A DNA stretch of 64,000 nt from an uncultured Pelagibacteraceae bacterium. GTDB taxonomy: Bacteria; Pseudomonadota; Alphaproteobacteria; Pelagibacterales; Pelagibacteraceae. Location: positions 1 through 64,000 of the forward strand of contig CACHLD010000004.1 of assembly GCA_902580565.1 (NCBI GenBank), written 5' to 3'. Within the stretch, counting starts at the first letter, position 1. Every line of letters begins with the position of its first letter. A model generated the notes under the pieces. The model was not told the origin of the DNA. It searched no databases and was given only the letters and a program-made list of their open reading frames with translations. This document shows positions 1 through 8,117 of the stretch, in pieces. The position numbers and the translations under genes are program-made.

Positions 1-1110
1 TATGCAGTTTCAGTTTTATCGGGGAATAGAAATTTTGAAGGAAGAATAAGTCCAGATGTTAAAGCTAATTATCTTGCCTCTCCACCGCTTGTAGTTGCTT
101 TTGCTTTAGCTGGTAATATGAATTTTGATATGTACAAAAATTCCCTCGGTACTGACAAAGACGGCAAAGAAGTATTTTTAAAAGATATTTGGCCAAGCAA
201 TAAAGAAATTGAAGATATAATGTTAAAATCAATTAATGCAGAAATGTTTATTGATCGTTATTCAAATGTTTCAGAAGGTCCTAAAGAATGGAGTGCTATT
301 AAAACCGTAGATAGTAGCATTTACAATTGGGAAGATAATTCTACTTACGTTAAAAAACCTCCTTTTTTTGATAATTTGCCAGATCAGCCAGAAGGATTTA
401 AACCAATCAAAGATGCAAGGCTATTACTTTTATTAGCTGATACAGTTACTACTGATCACATCTCTCCAGCAGGAAATATTAAGAAAGATAGCCCAACAGG
501 AGATTATTTTATGAAAAACCAAGTCCAACAAAAAGACTTTAATTCTTATGGGGCCAGAAGAGGTAATCATGAAGTAATGATGAGAGGTACATTTGGAAAT
601 ATAAAAATTAGAAACGAAATGGCACCAGGTACAGAAGGCGGATTCACAACTTTACAACCAGATGGAAAAGTTATGAGTGTTTATGATGCTGCTGTTGAAT
701 ATAAAAAAAGAGGAAATGATCTAGTCGTGATAGCTGGAAAAGAATATGGCACTGGTTCCTCAAGAGATTGGGCGGCTAAAGGCACAAAACTTCTTGGCAT
801 TAAAGCTGTAATTGCAGAGAGTTTTGAGAGAATACATAGATCTAATTTAATCGGGATGGGTATTTTGCCTCTCCAATTTAAAGAGGGCTTCGATAGAAAA
901 AAATTGAAAATTATTGGTTCCGAGTTAATTACCGTAGTTGATATAGATAAAGGTGTTAAACCAAGAGAAGAAGTATCATGTGAAATAAAATATAAAGACG
1001 GAACAAGCAAGACTATCAAAGTACTTTGTAGAATCGATACTCAAAATGAAGTTGAATATTATAAGAATGGTGGAATCCTTCAGTACGTTCTTAGAAATAT
1101 GCTTAATTAA
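1..1110 (+). CDS. acnA: Aconitate hydratase, C-terminal part (5' end outside window)
   Basis: Interconverts citrate and isocitrate in the TCA cycle. The reading frame is open from base 1, so the first ATG at 118 is internal. The visible 369 residues hold the linker and the swivelling C-terminal domain, with the family motifs [35 protein letters not shown] and [17 protein letters not shown]. The loop MAPGTEGG and the ending [16 protein letters not shown] match the AcnA type better than AcnD. The 4Fe-4S cysteines lie upstream and cannot be checked. The stop codon overlaps the PrpD start by one base (TAATG), so AcnA may also hydrate 2-methylaconitate for PrpD; that is inference. Confidence 0.95.
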   Translation, partial: YAVSVLSGNRNFEGRISPDVKANYLASPPLVVAFALAGNMNFDMYKNSLGTDKDGKEVFLKDIWPSNKEIEDIMLKSINAEMFIDRYSNVSEGPKEWSAIKTVDSSIYNWEDNSTYVKKPPFFDNLPDQPEGFKPIKDARLLLLLADTVTTDHISPAGNIKKDSPTGDYFMKNQVQQKDFNSYGARRGNHEVMMRGTFGNIKIRNEMAPGTEGGFTTLQPDGKVMSVYDAAVEYKKRGNDLVVIAGKEYGTGSSRDWAAKGTKLLGIKAVIAESFERIHRSNLIGMGILPLQFKEGFDRKKLKIIGSELITVVDIDKGVKPREEVSCEIKYKDGTSKTIKVLCRIDTQNEVEYYKNGGILQYVLRNMLN

Positions 1111-2618
1111 TGAGAAATATAATTGTAAAAGTACATCCATCAAAAGCTAATTTAAAAAAGAAAAATCAGTTAGCCTGGAAAATAGCAGAGATAGCATCAG
1201 ATAAAGCTAAGGTGAATAATGATGCTGTTGAAATGGTTATTAATAGAATTATAGATAACGCATCTGTAGCTATAGCCTCTTATAATAGGAAACCAGTTAT
1301 TTCCGCAAGACAAATGGCTTTAGCACATCCAAGAAAAAATGGAGCAAATGTTTTTGGTTTAAGTTCTAAAGTTAAGGTAGATTGTGAATGGGCAGCTTGG
1401 GCAAATGGTACGGCAGTAAGAGAATTAGATTATCATGATACTTTTTTAGCAGCAGACTACAGTCATCCAGGTGACAATATACCAGCTATATTAGCTGTTG
1501 CTCAACAAAAGGGATGCAGTGGTATGGATCTTATAAAAGGTATTTTAACTGGGTACGAAGTTCAAGTAAATTTAGTCAAAGGCATTTGTCTACATGAACA
1601 TAAAATAGATCATATAGCTCATTTAGGTCCTAGCGTTGCGGCAGGATTAGGAAGTTTATTAAAATTAAACACAGAGACAATTTATCAATCTGTTCAACAA
1701 GCTTTACATATTACAATTTCGACTAGACAATCTAGAAAAGGAGAAATTTCAAGTTGGAAAGCATTTGCTCCAGCTCATGCTGGCAAATTGGCAATAGAGG
1801 CCGTAGATAGATGCATGAGAGGTGAAGGAGCTCCTAGCCCGATTTACGAAGGAGAAGATAGTATCATCGCTTATGTTTTATCTGGACCTGGCAAAAAATA
1901 TATTGTTCCTTTACCAAGAATAAACGAACCAAAAAAAGCTATTTTAGAAACATACACAAAAGAGCATTCTGCAGAATATCAATCTCAAGCACTAATTGAT
2001 TTAGCTAGAAGATTAAATAAAAAGATCAAAAATTTATCTAATATTTCAAAAATAATCATTGAAACTAGCCATCATACTCATTTTGTAATTGGTACAGGTG
2101 CTAACGATCCTCAAAAAATGGATCCAAATGCAAGTCGTGAAACTTTAGACCATTCTATTATGTATATCTTTGCGGTTGCTTTAGAGGATGGTACTTGGCA
2201 TCATATAAAATCATATACTCCTTCAAGAGCAAAAAGAAAAAGTACAATTAATCTTTGGCATAAAATTTCTACAAAAGAAGATCCAAAATGGACTAAAAAA
2301 TATCACGATAGGAATCCAAATAAAAAATGCTTTGGGGGTAAAGTTATTATAAAAATGAAAAATGGAGAAACAATCTCAGACGAAATTGATGTAGCAGATG
2401 CCCACCCAGCGGGTAACAGACCATTTAAAAGACAACAATATATTGAAAAATTCGAAACTTTAACCAATGGAATAATTTCTAAAAAAGAGAGTAAAAGATT
2501 TTTAGAGTCTGTCCAAAAATTAAGAAGAATCAGTCCAGGTGGTCTTAAAAAACTTAACCTGGAGGTTGCACATAGATTTCTAAAAAGATCAAAAAAACCT
2601 TTAAAAACAATATTTTAA
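1110..2618 (+). CDS. prpD: MmgE/PrpD family, 2-methylcitrate dehydratase
   Basis: PrpD dehydrates 2-methylcitrate in the methylcitrate cycle for propionyl-CoA; family members can also act on citrate. The 502-residue protein has the usual family length. It shows the helical-domain motif RELDYHDTF near residue 105, followed by SHPGDN, and then [30 protein letters not shown] and [10 protein letters not shown]. It is translationally coupled to the aconitase gene (shared TAATG). No prpB or prpC is visible here, so whether a full methylcitrate cycle exists cannot be judged. Family assignment is firm, substrate less so. Confidence 0.88.
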   Translation: MRNIIVKVHPSKANLKKKNQLAWKIAEIASDKAKVNNDAVEMVINRIIDNASVAIASYNRKPVISARQMALAHPRKNGANVFGLSSKVKVDCEWAAWANGTAVRELDYHDTFLAADYSHPGDNIPAILAVAQQKGCSGMDLIKGILTGYEVQVNLVKGICLHEHKIDHIAHLGPSVAAGLGSLLKLNTETIYQSVQQALHITISTRQSRKGEISSWKAFAPAHAGKLAIEAVDRCMRGEGAPSPIYEGEDSIIAYVLSGPGKKYIVPLPRINEPKKAILETYTKEHSAEYQSQALIDLARRLNKKIKNLSNISKIIIETSHHTHFVIGTGANDPQKMDPNASRETLDHSIMYIFAVALEDGTWHHIKSYTPSRAKRKSTINLWHKISTKEDPKWTKKYHDRNPNKKCFGGKVIIKMKNGETISDEIDVADAHPAGNRPFKRQQYIEKFETLTNGIISKKESKRFLESVQKLRRISPGGLKKLNLEVAHRFLKRSKKPLKTIF

Positions 2619-2782
2619 GCTAAAAATTTTGTTAAATGTTGCAAAAAAACAACACAAAAACCTAAGAAAACTGAGACTTTTTCACTGTTAAAAATTTTTT
2701 AATTTATAACTGCTGGACAAATAGGCTTCAAGAAACTACAAAAGCTCATTGATCAATAAATAGTAAAAGAGAGAGAATTAAT

Positions 2783-3445
2783 ATGAAAAAACTAATCGCG
2801 ATAATCGCATCATTCATGTTGAGTAGCAGTGCATTTGCCGGATCTTTCGGTGTTGGTGTATCTGGTTCAATATTTAATATAGAAGCTGATGTGAAAGAGG
2901 TTACTTCGTCAGCAGATGCTTTATCTGGTTCGGATACTCACACTGGTTCAGTGAAACACAACATGGTTCCTGTTCCAGCGGTATTTGCAGAATATAACTC
3001 AGATATTTTTGGAATAACTTTAGGAGTGGAGCATATTCCTGGTTCTGCCGACATTAGTAAAAACATGAAGAAAAGAACTGAGACGCCATCATCTGGTCAA
3101 GACTCAGGATCTTCTGTGGATTACAAAGCTAATGCAAGTATAGAAAATGTTACTACTGTTTATGCTGAAATACCATTCGGAGAAAATTTTTACGTCAGAG
3201 GTGGATATATTGAACTAGATGTCATCACGGATGAGTCTGGTGTACAATCATATGGAGACGGTTCAACTGAAGGTATCAACTATGGTCTAGGTTGGAAAAG
3301 CGGAACAGACGCAGGTCTAAACTATAAGATTTCTTACGAAGTGATTGATTTAGATACTGTAAGTATAACTGGTTCAAGTGACCACACTGTGTCAGGAGAT
3401 ATTGATACAGCAGGACTTAAACTATCAGTAGGCTATAACTTTTAA
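2783..3445 (+). CDS. Outer-membrane beta-barrel-like protein, exported
   Basis: A 220-residue protein with a clear signal peptide: two lysines, a hydrophobic stretch and the cleavage-like SSSAFA near residue 20. The mature part is rich in Gly, Ser, Thr and Asp with alternating polar and hydrophobic residues. It ends in a short strand with a terminal aromatic (SVGYNF), the pattern of an outer-membrane barrel. No specific porin family is recognised. It stands alone, preceded by 164 bases that hold no gene I can see and followed by a strong terminator, so it is probably a single-gene transcript. A sequence AGAGAGAG lies before the ATG as a weak ribosome-binding site. Confidence 0.7.
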   Translation: MKKLIAIIASFMLSSSAFAGSFGVGVSGSIFNIEADVKEVTSSADALSGSDTHTGSVKHNMVPVPAVFAEYNSDIFGITLGVEHIPGSADISKNMKKRTETPSSGQDSGSSVDYKANASIENVTTVYAEIPFGENFYVRGGYIELDVITDESGVQSYGDGSTEGINYGLGWKSGTDAGLNYKISYEVIDLDTVSITGSSDHTVSGDIDTAGLKLSVGYNF

Positions 3446-3464
3446 TTAAATTTAAAAAAAAATT

Positions 3465-3504
3465 AAACCCTTTCTAACCTTATCGTTTGAAAGGGTTTTT
3501 TTTT
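3465..3504 (+). terminator. Rho-independent terminator after outer-membrane gene
   Basis: A 10-bp stem (AAACCCTTTC pairing with GAAAGGGTTT, 3465-3474 and 3489-3498) is followed by a run of T to 3504. It lies 20 bases after the stop of the exported barrel protein. Confidence 0.9.
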
Positions 3505-3589
3505 GGAGCTTACTTAATACCTAAGAAAAATAAAATATTTATTAATTCTTTAATGTTCGTTAATTAAATTATATATTTAAAATATTGAA

Positions 3590-4210
3590 ATGTTAGAACA
3601 AGTAATAATCTCAATTCAAATCATACTAATCGATATTATAATGGCTGCAGATAACGCCATAATCATAGGATTGATTGCTGCCAATTTTGCGACTGAAAAT
3701 AGAAAAAAAATAATAGCCTTTGGTGTTGCAGCAGCTTTTATTTTTAGGATTATATTTGCTTTTTTTGCTGATTTCATGTTCGAATTTGCTTGGATTAAAA
3801 TTTTGGGTGGAGTTTTACTTTTATGGGTAATTAATAATTTAAGACAAGATTTTTTTGGTAAAAATAAGGTTAAAACACCTCAACTTAAATCTGGTGAAAC
3901 GCAGTCTTTTCGAGCGGGAGTTTATAAAGTTTTGGTAGCAGATATTGCAATAAGTTTTGATAATGTTATAGGGGTAGTCGGTGCTGCAAAAGGAAACTAC
4001 TACTTGATGGTAACAGGACTTCTTCTTTCAGTATTTTTAATAGCAACACTTGCAAGTTATTTTGCAGATTATATTAAAAAACACCAATGGTTAGGCTATG
4101 TAGGTCTTGTTGCAATCCTAATAATAGCTATCCAATTAATTATTGGCGGATTAGTAGGTTTGGAAGTTCTATCTATTAACGAAAAATACAAGTTTTTATT
4201 TAGTATATAA
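3590..4210 (+). CDS. TerC/YjbE family integral membrane protein
   Basis: A 206-residue membrane protein with about six or seven hydrophobic segments. The two TerC hallmarks are present: DIIMAADNAIIIG near residue 17 and DIAISFDNVIGVVGAAKG near residue 120, whose acidic residues lie within membrane helices. TerC relatives are linked to metal ion (often manganese) export or membrane-protein metallation; the substrate here is unknown. A paralogue of similar length lies at 50165-50740. It is followed 18 bases later by a MATE transporter in the same direction, so the two probably share a transcript. Confidence 0.85.
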   Translation: MLEQVIISIQIILIDIIMAADNAIIIGLIAANFATENRKKIIAFGVAAAFIFRIIFAFFADFMFEFAWIKILGGVLLLWVINNLRQDFFGKNKVKTPQLKSGETQSFRAGVYKVLVADIAISFDNVIGVVGAAKGNYYLMVTGLLLSVFLIATLASYFADYIKKHQWLGYVGLVAILIIAIQLIIGGLVGLEVLSINEKYKFLFSI

Positions 4211-4228
4211 ATAAATTGTATTTTAATA

Positions 4229-5554
4229 ATGATAAATAAATATTCCTCAACAAACACGTCAAAAACTAATATATTATTATTATCTATTCCAATTTTTTTT
4301 TCAAATTTAGCTATTCCATTAACAGGAATCATCGATACAGGTCTAATGGGTAATTTAGGACAAACGAAATTTTTGGCAGCAACAAGCATAGGAACTTCCG
4401 TTATGACAATGATTATCTGGAGTTTTGGATTTTTAAGAATGGGAACAGTAGGTTTAGTAGCTCAACTTTACGGTAAAAGTGATTATAGAGAAATAACAAG
4501 GCTATTATTAAGAAACTTTTTAATTATAGTTTTAATATCTATTCCAATAATCTTATTAAAACCACTTATACTAAATTTAATAAAAGAATTATTTTCGACC
4601 TCTTCTGAAACTCAACAGCTTATAGAAACTTATGTATCAGTAAGGGTTCTTTCAATACCTGCTGAGTTCACCCTTTATATCTTAATAGGTTTTTATTTAG
4701 GCATACAAAAAACAAACATCTCAAGTTTATTAATCATAGTTTTATCTACAGTAAACATAGTTTTTAGCTCTTTTTTTGTCTTATCATTAAATTTAGATAT
4801 TTTCGGTGTTGCTCTTGGAACTTTAATAGCAAGTTATTTTACAGCAATAATATTTTCTTTTTATTCTTATAAATTTGTAATTAATAAATTCCAAATTTAT
4901 CCCTCAATACAAGGAATTATTAATTATTCGAAAATGTTAAAATTGATAACTATAAACTTTGATATTTTTATAAGAACTGTAGTTCTTACGTTTTCATTTC
5001 TATGGGTTTCATATCTCGGTTCAAAACTAGGAGAAGATTATTTAGCAGTAAATACAATATTGATGCAATTTCTAATTTTATCTGCCTTTTTTCTTGATGC
5101 ATATGCTTATTCAACAGAAGGAATAGTAGGTTATGCTTACGGAAGAAAAAATAAAAAATCATTTTTATTAGTGGTAAAAAATTCAGTTCAACTTAGCTTT
5201 TTTACAGCAATTATAATTTCGTTAATTTATGTGTTATTTTTTAAATCTATTATCAATATTATCACCGATGTTGATATTCTTAGATTTATATCTTACAAAC
5301 ATGCATTTTGGATAATAATATTACCTCCAATTGCCTCTTTTTGCTATCAGTTGGATGGTATATTTATTGGAACTTCACAAACTAAGGAAATGAGAAACGC
5401 TATGTTGATATCAGTAATGTCCTTTATAGTTATATCTATATACTTAACTAAATATTTTGGTAACCATGGATTATGGGTATCACTTATTATCTTTATGATT
5501 CTAAGATCTTTGACTTTAAAATATTTCTTAAATCGGATTATTAATAAATTCTAG
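4229..5554 (+). CDS. MATE family multidrug/metabolite efflux protein (DinF-like)
   Basis: A 441-residue protein with about twelve hydrophobic segments in two related halves, the MATE fold, probably driven by H+ or Na+. The N-terminal region IPIFFSNLAIPLTGIIDTGLMGNLG is a typical MATE first helix, and GFLRMGTVGLVAQLYG plus AYSTEGIVGYAYGRKN mark equivalent places in each half. DinF-type proteins share this N-terminal pattern. The next gene starts on the base after its stop, so the two are co-transcribed. The substrate cannot be told from sequence. Confidence 0.88.
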   Translation: MINKYSSTNTSKTNILLLSIPIFFSNLAIPLTGIIDTGLMGNLGQTKFLAATSIGTSVMTMIIWSFGFLRMGTVGLVAQLYGKSDYREITRLLLRNFLIIVLISIPIILLKPLILNLIKELFSTSSETQQLIETYVSVRVLSIPAEFTLYILIGFYLGIQKTNISSLLIIVLSTVNIVFSSFFVLSLNLDIFGVALGTLIASYFTAIIFSFYSYKFVINKFQIYPSIQGIINYSKMLKLITINFDIFIRTVVLTFSFLWVSYLGSKLGEDYLAVNTILMQFLILSAFFLDAYAYSTEGIVGYAYGRKNKKSFLLVVKNSVQLSFFTAIIISLIYVLFFKSIINIITDVDILRFISYKHAFWIIILPPIASFCYQLDGIFIGTSQTKEMRNAMLISVMSFIVISIYLTKYFGNHGLWVSLIIFMILRSLTLKYFLNRIINKF

Positions 5555-6421
5555 ATGCAGATTATATATAAAATACCTGGTTATATACTTCTGTTATTCG
5601 GAGGTTTTTGCTTAAGTTGGGGGGGTTTCATCGTCAGGTCTTTTGAAACTTCTAATGCTTGGGAGATCTTATTTTTAAGATCATTTTTCTTTTTTTTTGG
5701 AATTTCAACCTTTTTATTATTAATTTATAAAAAGAAAACTTTAAAGATAATAAAAAATTCTGGCCTATCAGCTTTATGCGGTGGATTTGTTATGTCTTTT
5801 AGTTTTATTGCTTTTGTTTTTGCTATGATGAATACATCTGTTGCAAATGTTGTTTTTATTATTAGCACTCAAACTATGTTTTTGGCCATACTTGGTTATT
5901 TTTATCTTAAAGAAAAAGTTTCAATAATTGGTTTGCTCTCTATCGTTTTAGCAATGACCGGAATTACAGTAATGATAGGAGACTCAATAAATTCAGGAAC
6001 ATTATTTGGAAATCTTGTAGCTTTAATAATTCCAATCAGTTTTTCTATATTAATTATGATAGTAAGAAAGAACCCTAATTTAGATCTGGTGCCGGCTATT
6101 TGGTACGCATCAATTTTAAGTTTCTTATACGCTGCTATAATGGTTAATAATTATAATTTTAGCAATAATGACATTTTAATGGGTTTTTTATTAGGTGTTC
6201 CACAATTAAGTTTTGGTTTTATATGTATTACGATCGGATCAAGAACTACACGTTCAGTTACAGTTGGTTTGCTTATGCTATCAGAAACAATTTTTGCTCC
6301 TTTTTGGGTATGGATTTTTCTAAATGAAATTCCACCTTTAAGTGTGTTTATTGGCGGAACGATTATTATATTTGCCATAATCGTTAAAAGCTTTGATAGA
6401 CGCATCTCTTTTAAGACTTAA
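5555..6421 (+). CDS. EamA/DMT family transporter
   Basis: A 288-residue protein with ten hydrophobic helices arranged as two EamA repeats, each of about 140 residues. The end of repeat one carries the usual FLAILGYFYLKEKVS pattern and repeat two ends with APFWVWIFLNEIPPLSVFIGG. Such proteins export or import small metabolites such as amino acids. It begins immediately after the MATE stop codon. The glycine-riboswitch promoter starts seven bases after its stop, so the next operon is transcribed independently. Confidence 0.87.
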   Translation: MQIIYKIPGYILLLFGGFCLSWGGFIVRSFETSNAWEILFLRSFFFFFGISTFLLLIYKKKTLKIIKNSGLSALCGGFVMSFSFIAFVFAMMNTSVANVVFIISTQTMFLAILGYFYLKEKVSIIGLLSIVLAMTGITVMIGDSINSGTLFGNLVALIIPISFSILIMIVRKNPNLDLVPAIWYASILSFLYAAIMVNNYNFSNNDILMGFLLGVPQLSFGFICITIGSRTTRSVTVGLLMLSETIFAPFWVWIFLNEIPPLSVFIGGTIIIFAIIVKSFDRRISFKT

Positions 6422-6427
6422 TTACAT

Positions 6428-6456
6428 TTGACATTTTTAACTATTTGATAGAGAAT
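6428..6456 (+). promoter_or_regulatory. Sigma-70-like promoter of the gcv operon
   Basis: TTGACA at 6428-6433 is a perfect -35 box. A 17-base spacer leads to GAGAAT at 6451-6456, a weaker -10 box (4 of 6 matches). The predicted transcript would start at about 6463, exactly where stem P1 of the first glycine aptamer begins. Confidence 0.65.
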
Positions 6457-6462
6457 CTGCTT

Positions 6463-6627
6463 TGTAACGGGAGAAACTGCTTAAATGTGGTGCCGAAGGA
6501 GCAAATACCCTAAAAACTCTCAGGCAAAAGGACCGTTACAATAATAACTCTGGAAAGCAGGCGAAAGCCTCACCGAAGGATTAAATCTCTCAGGTACACA
6601 GACAGACAGGGAAAGAGGAGAGTTATT
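6463..6627 (+). promoter_or_regulatory. Tandem glycine riboswitch
   Basis: Two glycine aptamers lie in tandem before gcvT. Aptamer 1 is closed by an 8-bp P1 (6463-6470 with 6533-6540) and carries the conserved GCCGAAGGAGCAA and ACTCTCAGGCAAAAGGAC. Aptamer 2 is closed by a 9-bp P1 (6543-6551 with 6619-6627) and carries CACCGAAGG, TCTCTCAGGTACA and CAGACAGGG. The 3' strand of the second P1 overlaps the end of the ribosome-binding site (GAGGAG, 6615-6620) and ends on the base before the gcvT ATG. This suggests translational control. Glycine riboswitches before gcvT are known in SAR11 and many other bacteria. Confidence 0.96.
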
Positions 6628-7722
6628 ATGAACCAACAAAAAACAGCTTTATACGAAGTACACAAAAATCTGGGCGCCAAGTTTGTACCTTTCGCAGGAT
6701 ACGAGATGCCTATTCAGTATAAAGATGGCGTTGTTAAAGAACATCTATCTACAAGAAAATATGCCGGCTTCTTTGATGTTTCTCATATGGGTCAATTTTT
6801 TTTAGAAGGTGATGATACGTTAACTGAAGCTTTAGAAAAGATTATTCCTGCAGACTTAAAATCTTTGAAAATTAATCACTCCAAATACTCTTTTTTACTC
6901 AATAATGATGGAGGAATAATTGATGATTTGATCGTGACCAAAACTAATAAAGGTTTTTGTATCATTTTAAATGCTGCATGCAAAAAAAATGACATTAAAC
7001 AAATTTCCCGATTTTTAGGAAAAAATCATAAATATCTTTTAAACAACGATCTGTCTTTAATAGCCTTACAAGGACCTAAGTCGGTTGAAATATTAGAAAA
7101 ACTTTTGCCTGGTGTCTCTAATTTAAAATTTATGACAGGAAACAACTTTAATTATGATGGTGAAAATTTATATATTACTAGATCAGGCTATACAGGAGAA
7201 GATGGTTTTGAAATTTCTATTTCAAATAAAAAAGTAGAAAAGCTAATTAATTTTTTAATTTCAAACGATGTCAAACCAATTGGATTAGGTGCTAGAGACA
7301 CTCTTAGATTAGAGGCGGGACTTTGTTTGTACGGACATGATCTAAATGAAAAAATTAATCCTATAGAAGCAAATTTAAAATGGGCTATTGCAAAAAAAAG
7401 AAAAGACGTTGGTGGTTTTAACGGCTGGGATAAAATTAAGATTTTATTAACAAATGGAAGTGAAAAAATTAGGGTAGGTATTAAGCCAGAGGGCAAAGTT
7501 ATAGCTAGAGAAAATACAAAAATTTTTTCAGCTGATGATAGTGAAATAGGTTTAGTTACAAGTGGAACCTTTGGTCCAAGTGTAAATGCACCTGTTGCAA
7601 TGGGATATGTTAAATCAAATTTTGCAGAAATTGGAACGCCTATAAAACTAGAAGTAAGAGGAAAAAAATACCAAGGGAAAGTTTCTGAGCTTCCATTTTA
7701 TAAAAAAAATTATGTTAAATAA
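6628..7722 (+). CDS. gcvT: Glycine cleavage system T protein (aminomethyltransferase)
   Basis: GcvT moves the methylene group from aminomethyl-lipoyl GcvH to tetrahydrofolate and releases ammonia. The 364 residues match the family's usual length. Visible motifs are [13 protein letters not shown] near the start, [11 protein letters not shown], and the folate-binding [12 protein letters not shown] and [27 protein letters not shown] follows. It is the first gene after the tandem glycine riboswitch and starts directly after its closing stem. gcvH and gcvP follow at once. Besides catabolism, this operon supplies one-carbon units, important in SAR11, which depends on glycine or its precursors. Confidence 0.97.
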   Translation: MNQQKTALYEVHKNLGAKFVPFAGYEMPIQYKDGVVKEHLSTRKYAGFFDVSHMGQFFLEGDDTLTEALEKIIPADLKSLKINHSKYSFLLNNDGGIIDDLIVTKTNKGFCIILNAACKKNDIKQISRFLGKNHKYLLNNDLSLIALQGPKSVEILEKLLPGVSNLKFMTGNNFNYDGENLYITRSGYTGEDGFEISISNKKVEKLINFLISNDVKPIGLGARDTLRLEAGLCLYGHDLNEKINPIEANLKWAIAKKRKDVGGFNGWDKIKILLTNGSEKIRVGIKPEGKVIARENTKIFSADDSEIGLVTSGTFGPSVNAPVAMGYVKSNFAEIGTPIKLEVRGKKYQGKVSELPFYKKNYVK

Positions 7723-7736
7723 AAGAAGGAGTGAAT

Positions 7737-8117
7737 ATGAGTGAAAAAAAATTTTCAAAAAAACACGAATGGGTTTCACTAGAAGGTGAAGTAGCTACAG
7801 TGGGTATTACTAAACACGCTACCGAATTACTTGGAGATATAGTTTTTGCAGAGGTGCCAGAGGCAGGAAAATCTGTAGAAAAAGAAGGGCAGGCAGCAGT
7901 TGTTGAATCGACAAAAGCAGCAAGTGATGTTTATTCGCCAATTTCTGGAGAGATTACCGAAGGAAACAAAGCTATAGTAGATGACCCGAGTAGTATTAAT
8001 TCAGACCCAGAAGGGGTTAGTTGGTTTTTCAAATTAAAAATCAAAGATAAAGGAGAATTCGACTCTCTAATGTCAAAAGAAGAATACGATAAATTTTGTA
8101 AGGAGAATCCAAATTAA
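7737..8117 (+). CDS. gcvH: Glycine cleavage system H protein (lipoyl carrier)
   Basis: GcvH carries the aminomethyl intermediate on a lipoyl-lysine between the P, T and L proteins. I place the start at the ATG at 7737 (126 residues) rather than the in-frame GTG at 7731, because AGAAGGAG at 7724-7731 is an excellent ribosome-binding site five bases before it. The lipoylation site is Lys60 in [10 protein letters not shown], and the HEWV motif sits at residues 10-13. It lies between gcvT and gcvP, and gcvP starts on the base after its stop. Confidence 0.96.
   Translation: MSEKKFSKKHEWVSLEGEVATVGITKHATELLGDIVFAEVPEAGKSVEKEGQAAVVESTKAASDVYSPISGEITEGNKAIVDDPSSINSDPEGVSWFFKLKIKDKGEFDSLMSKEEYDKFCKENPN

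Noticed and set aside
681-1019. 112-codon open frame on the minus strand within aconitase
   Set aside because: Antisense to a conserved enzyme; no ribosome-binding site and no family features.
2619-2782. Possible small RNA in the gap after prpD
   Set aside because: Only a weak 5-bp inverted repeat (TGTTG/CAACA near 2637-2654) and A/T-rich sequence are seen, so nothing beyond an ordinary spacer and promoter can be supported.
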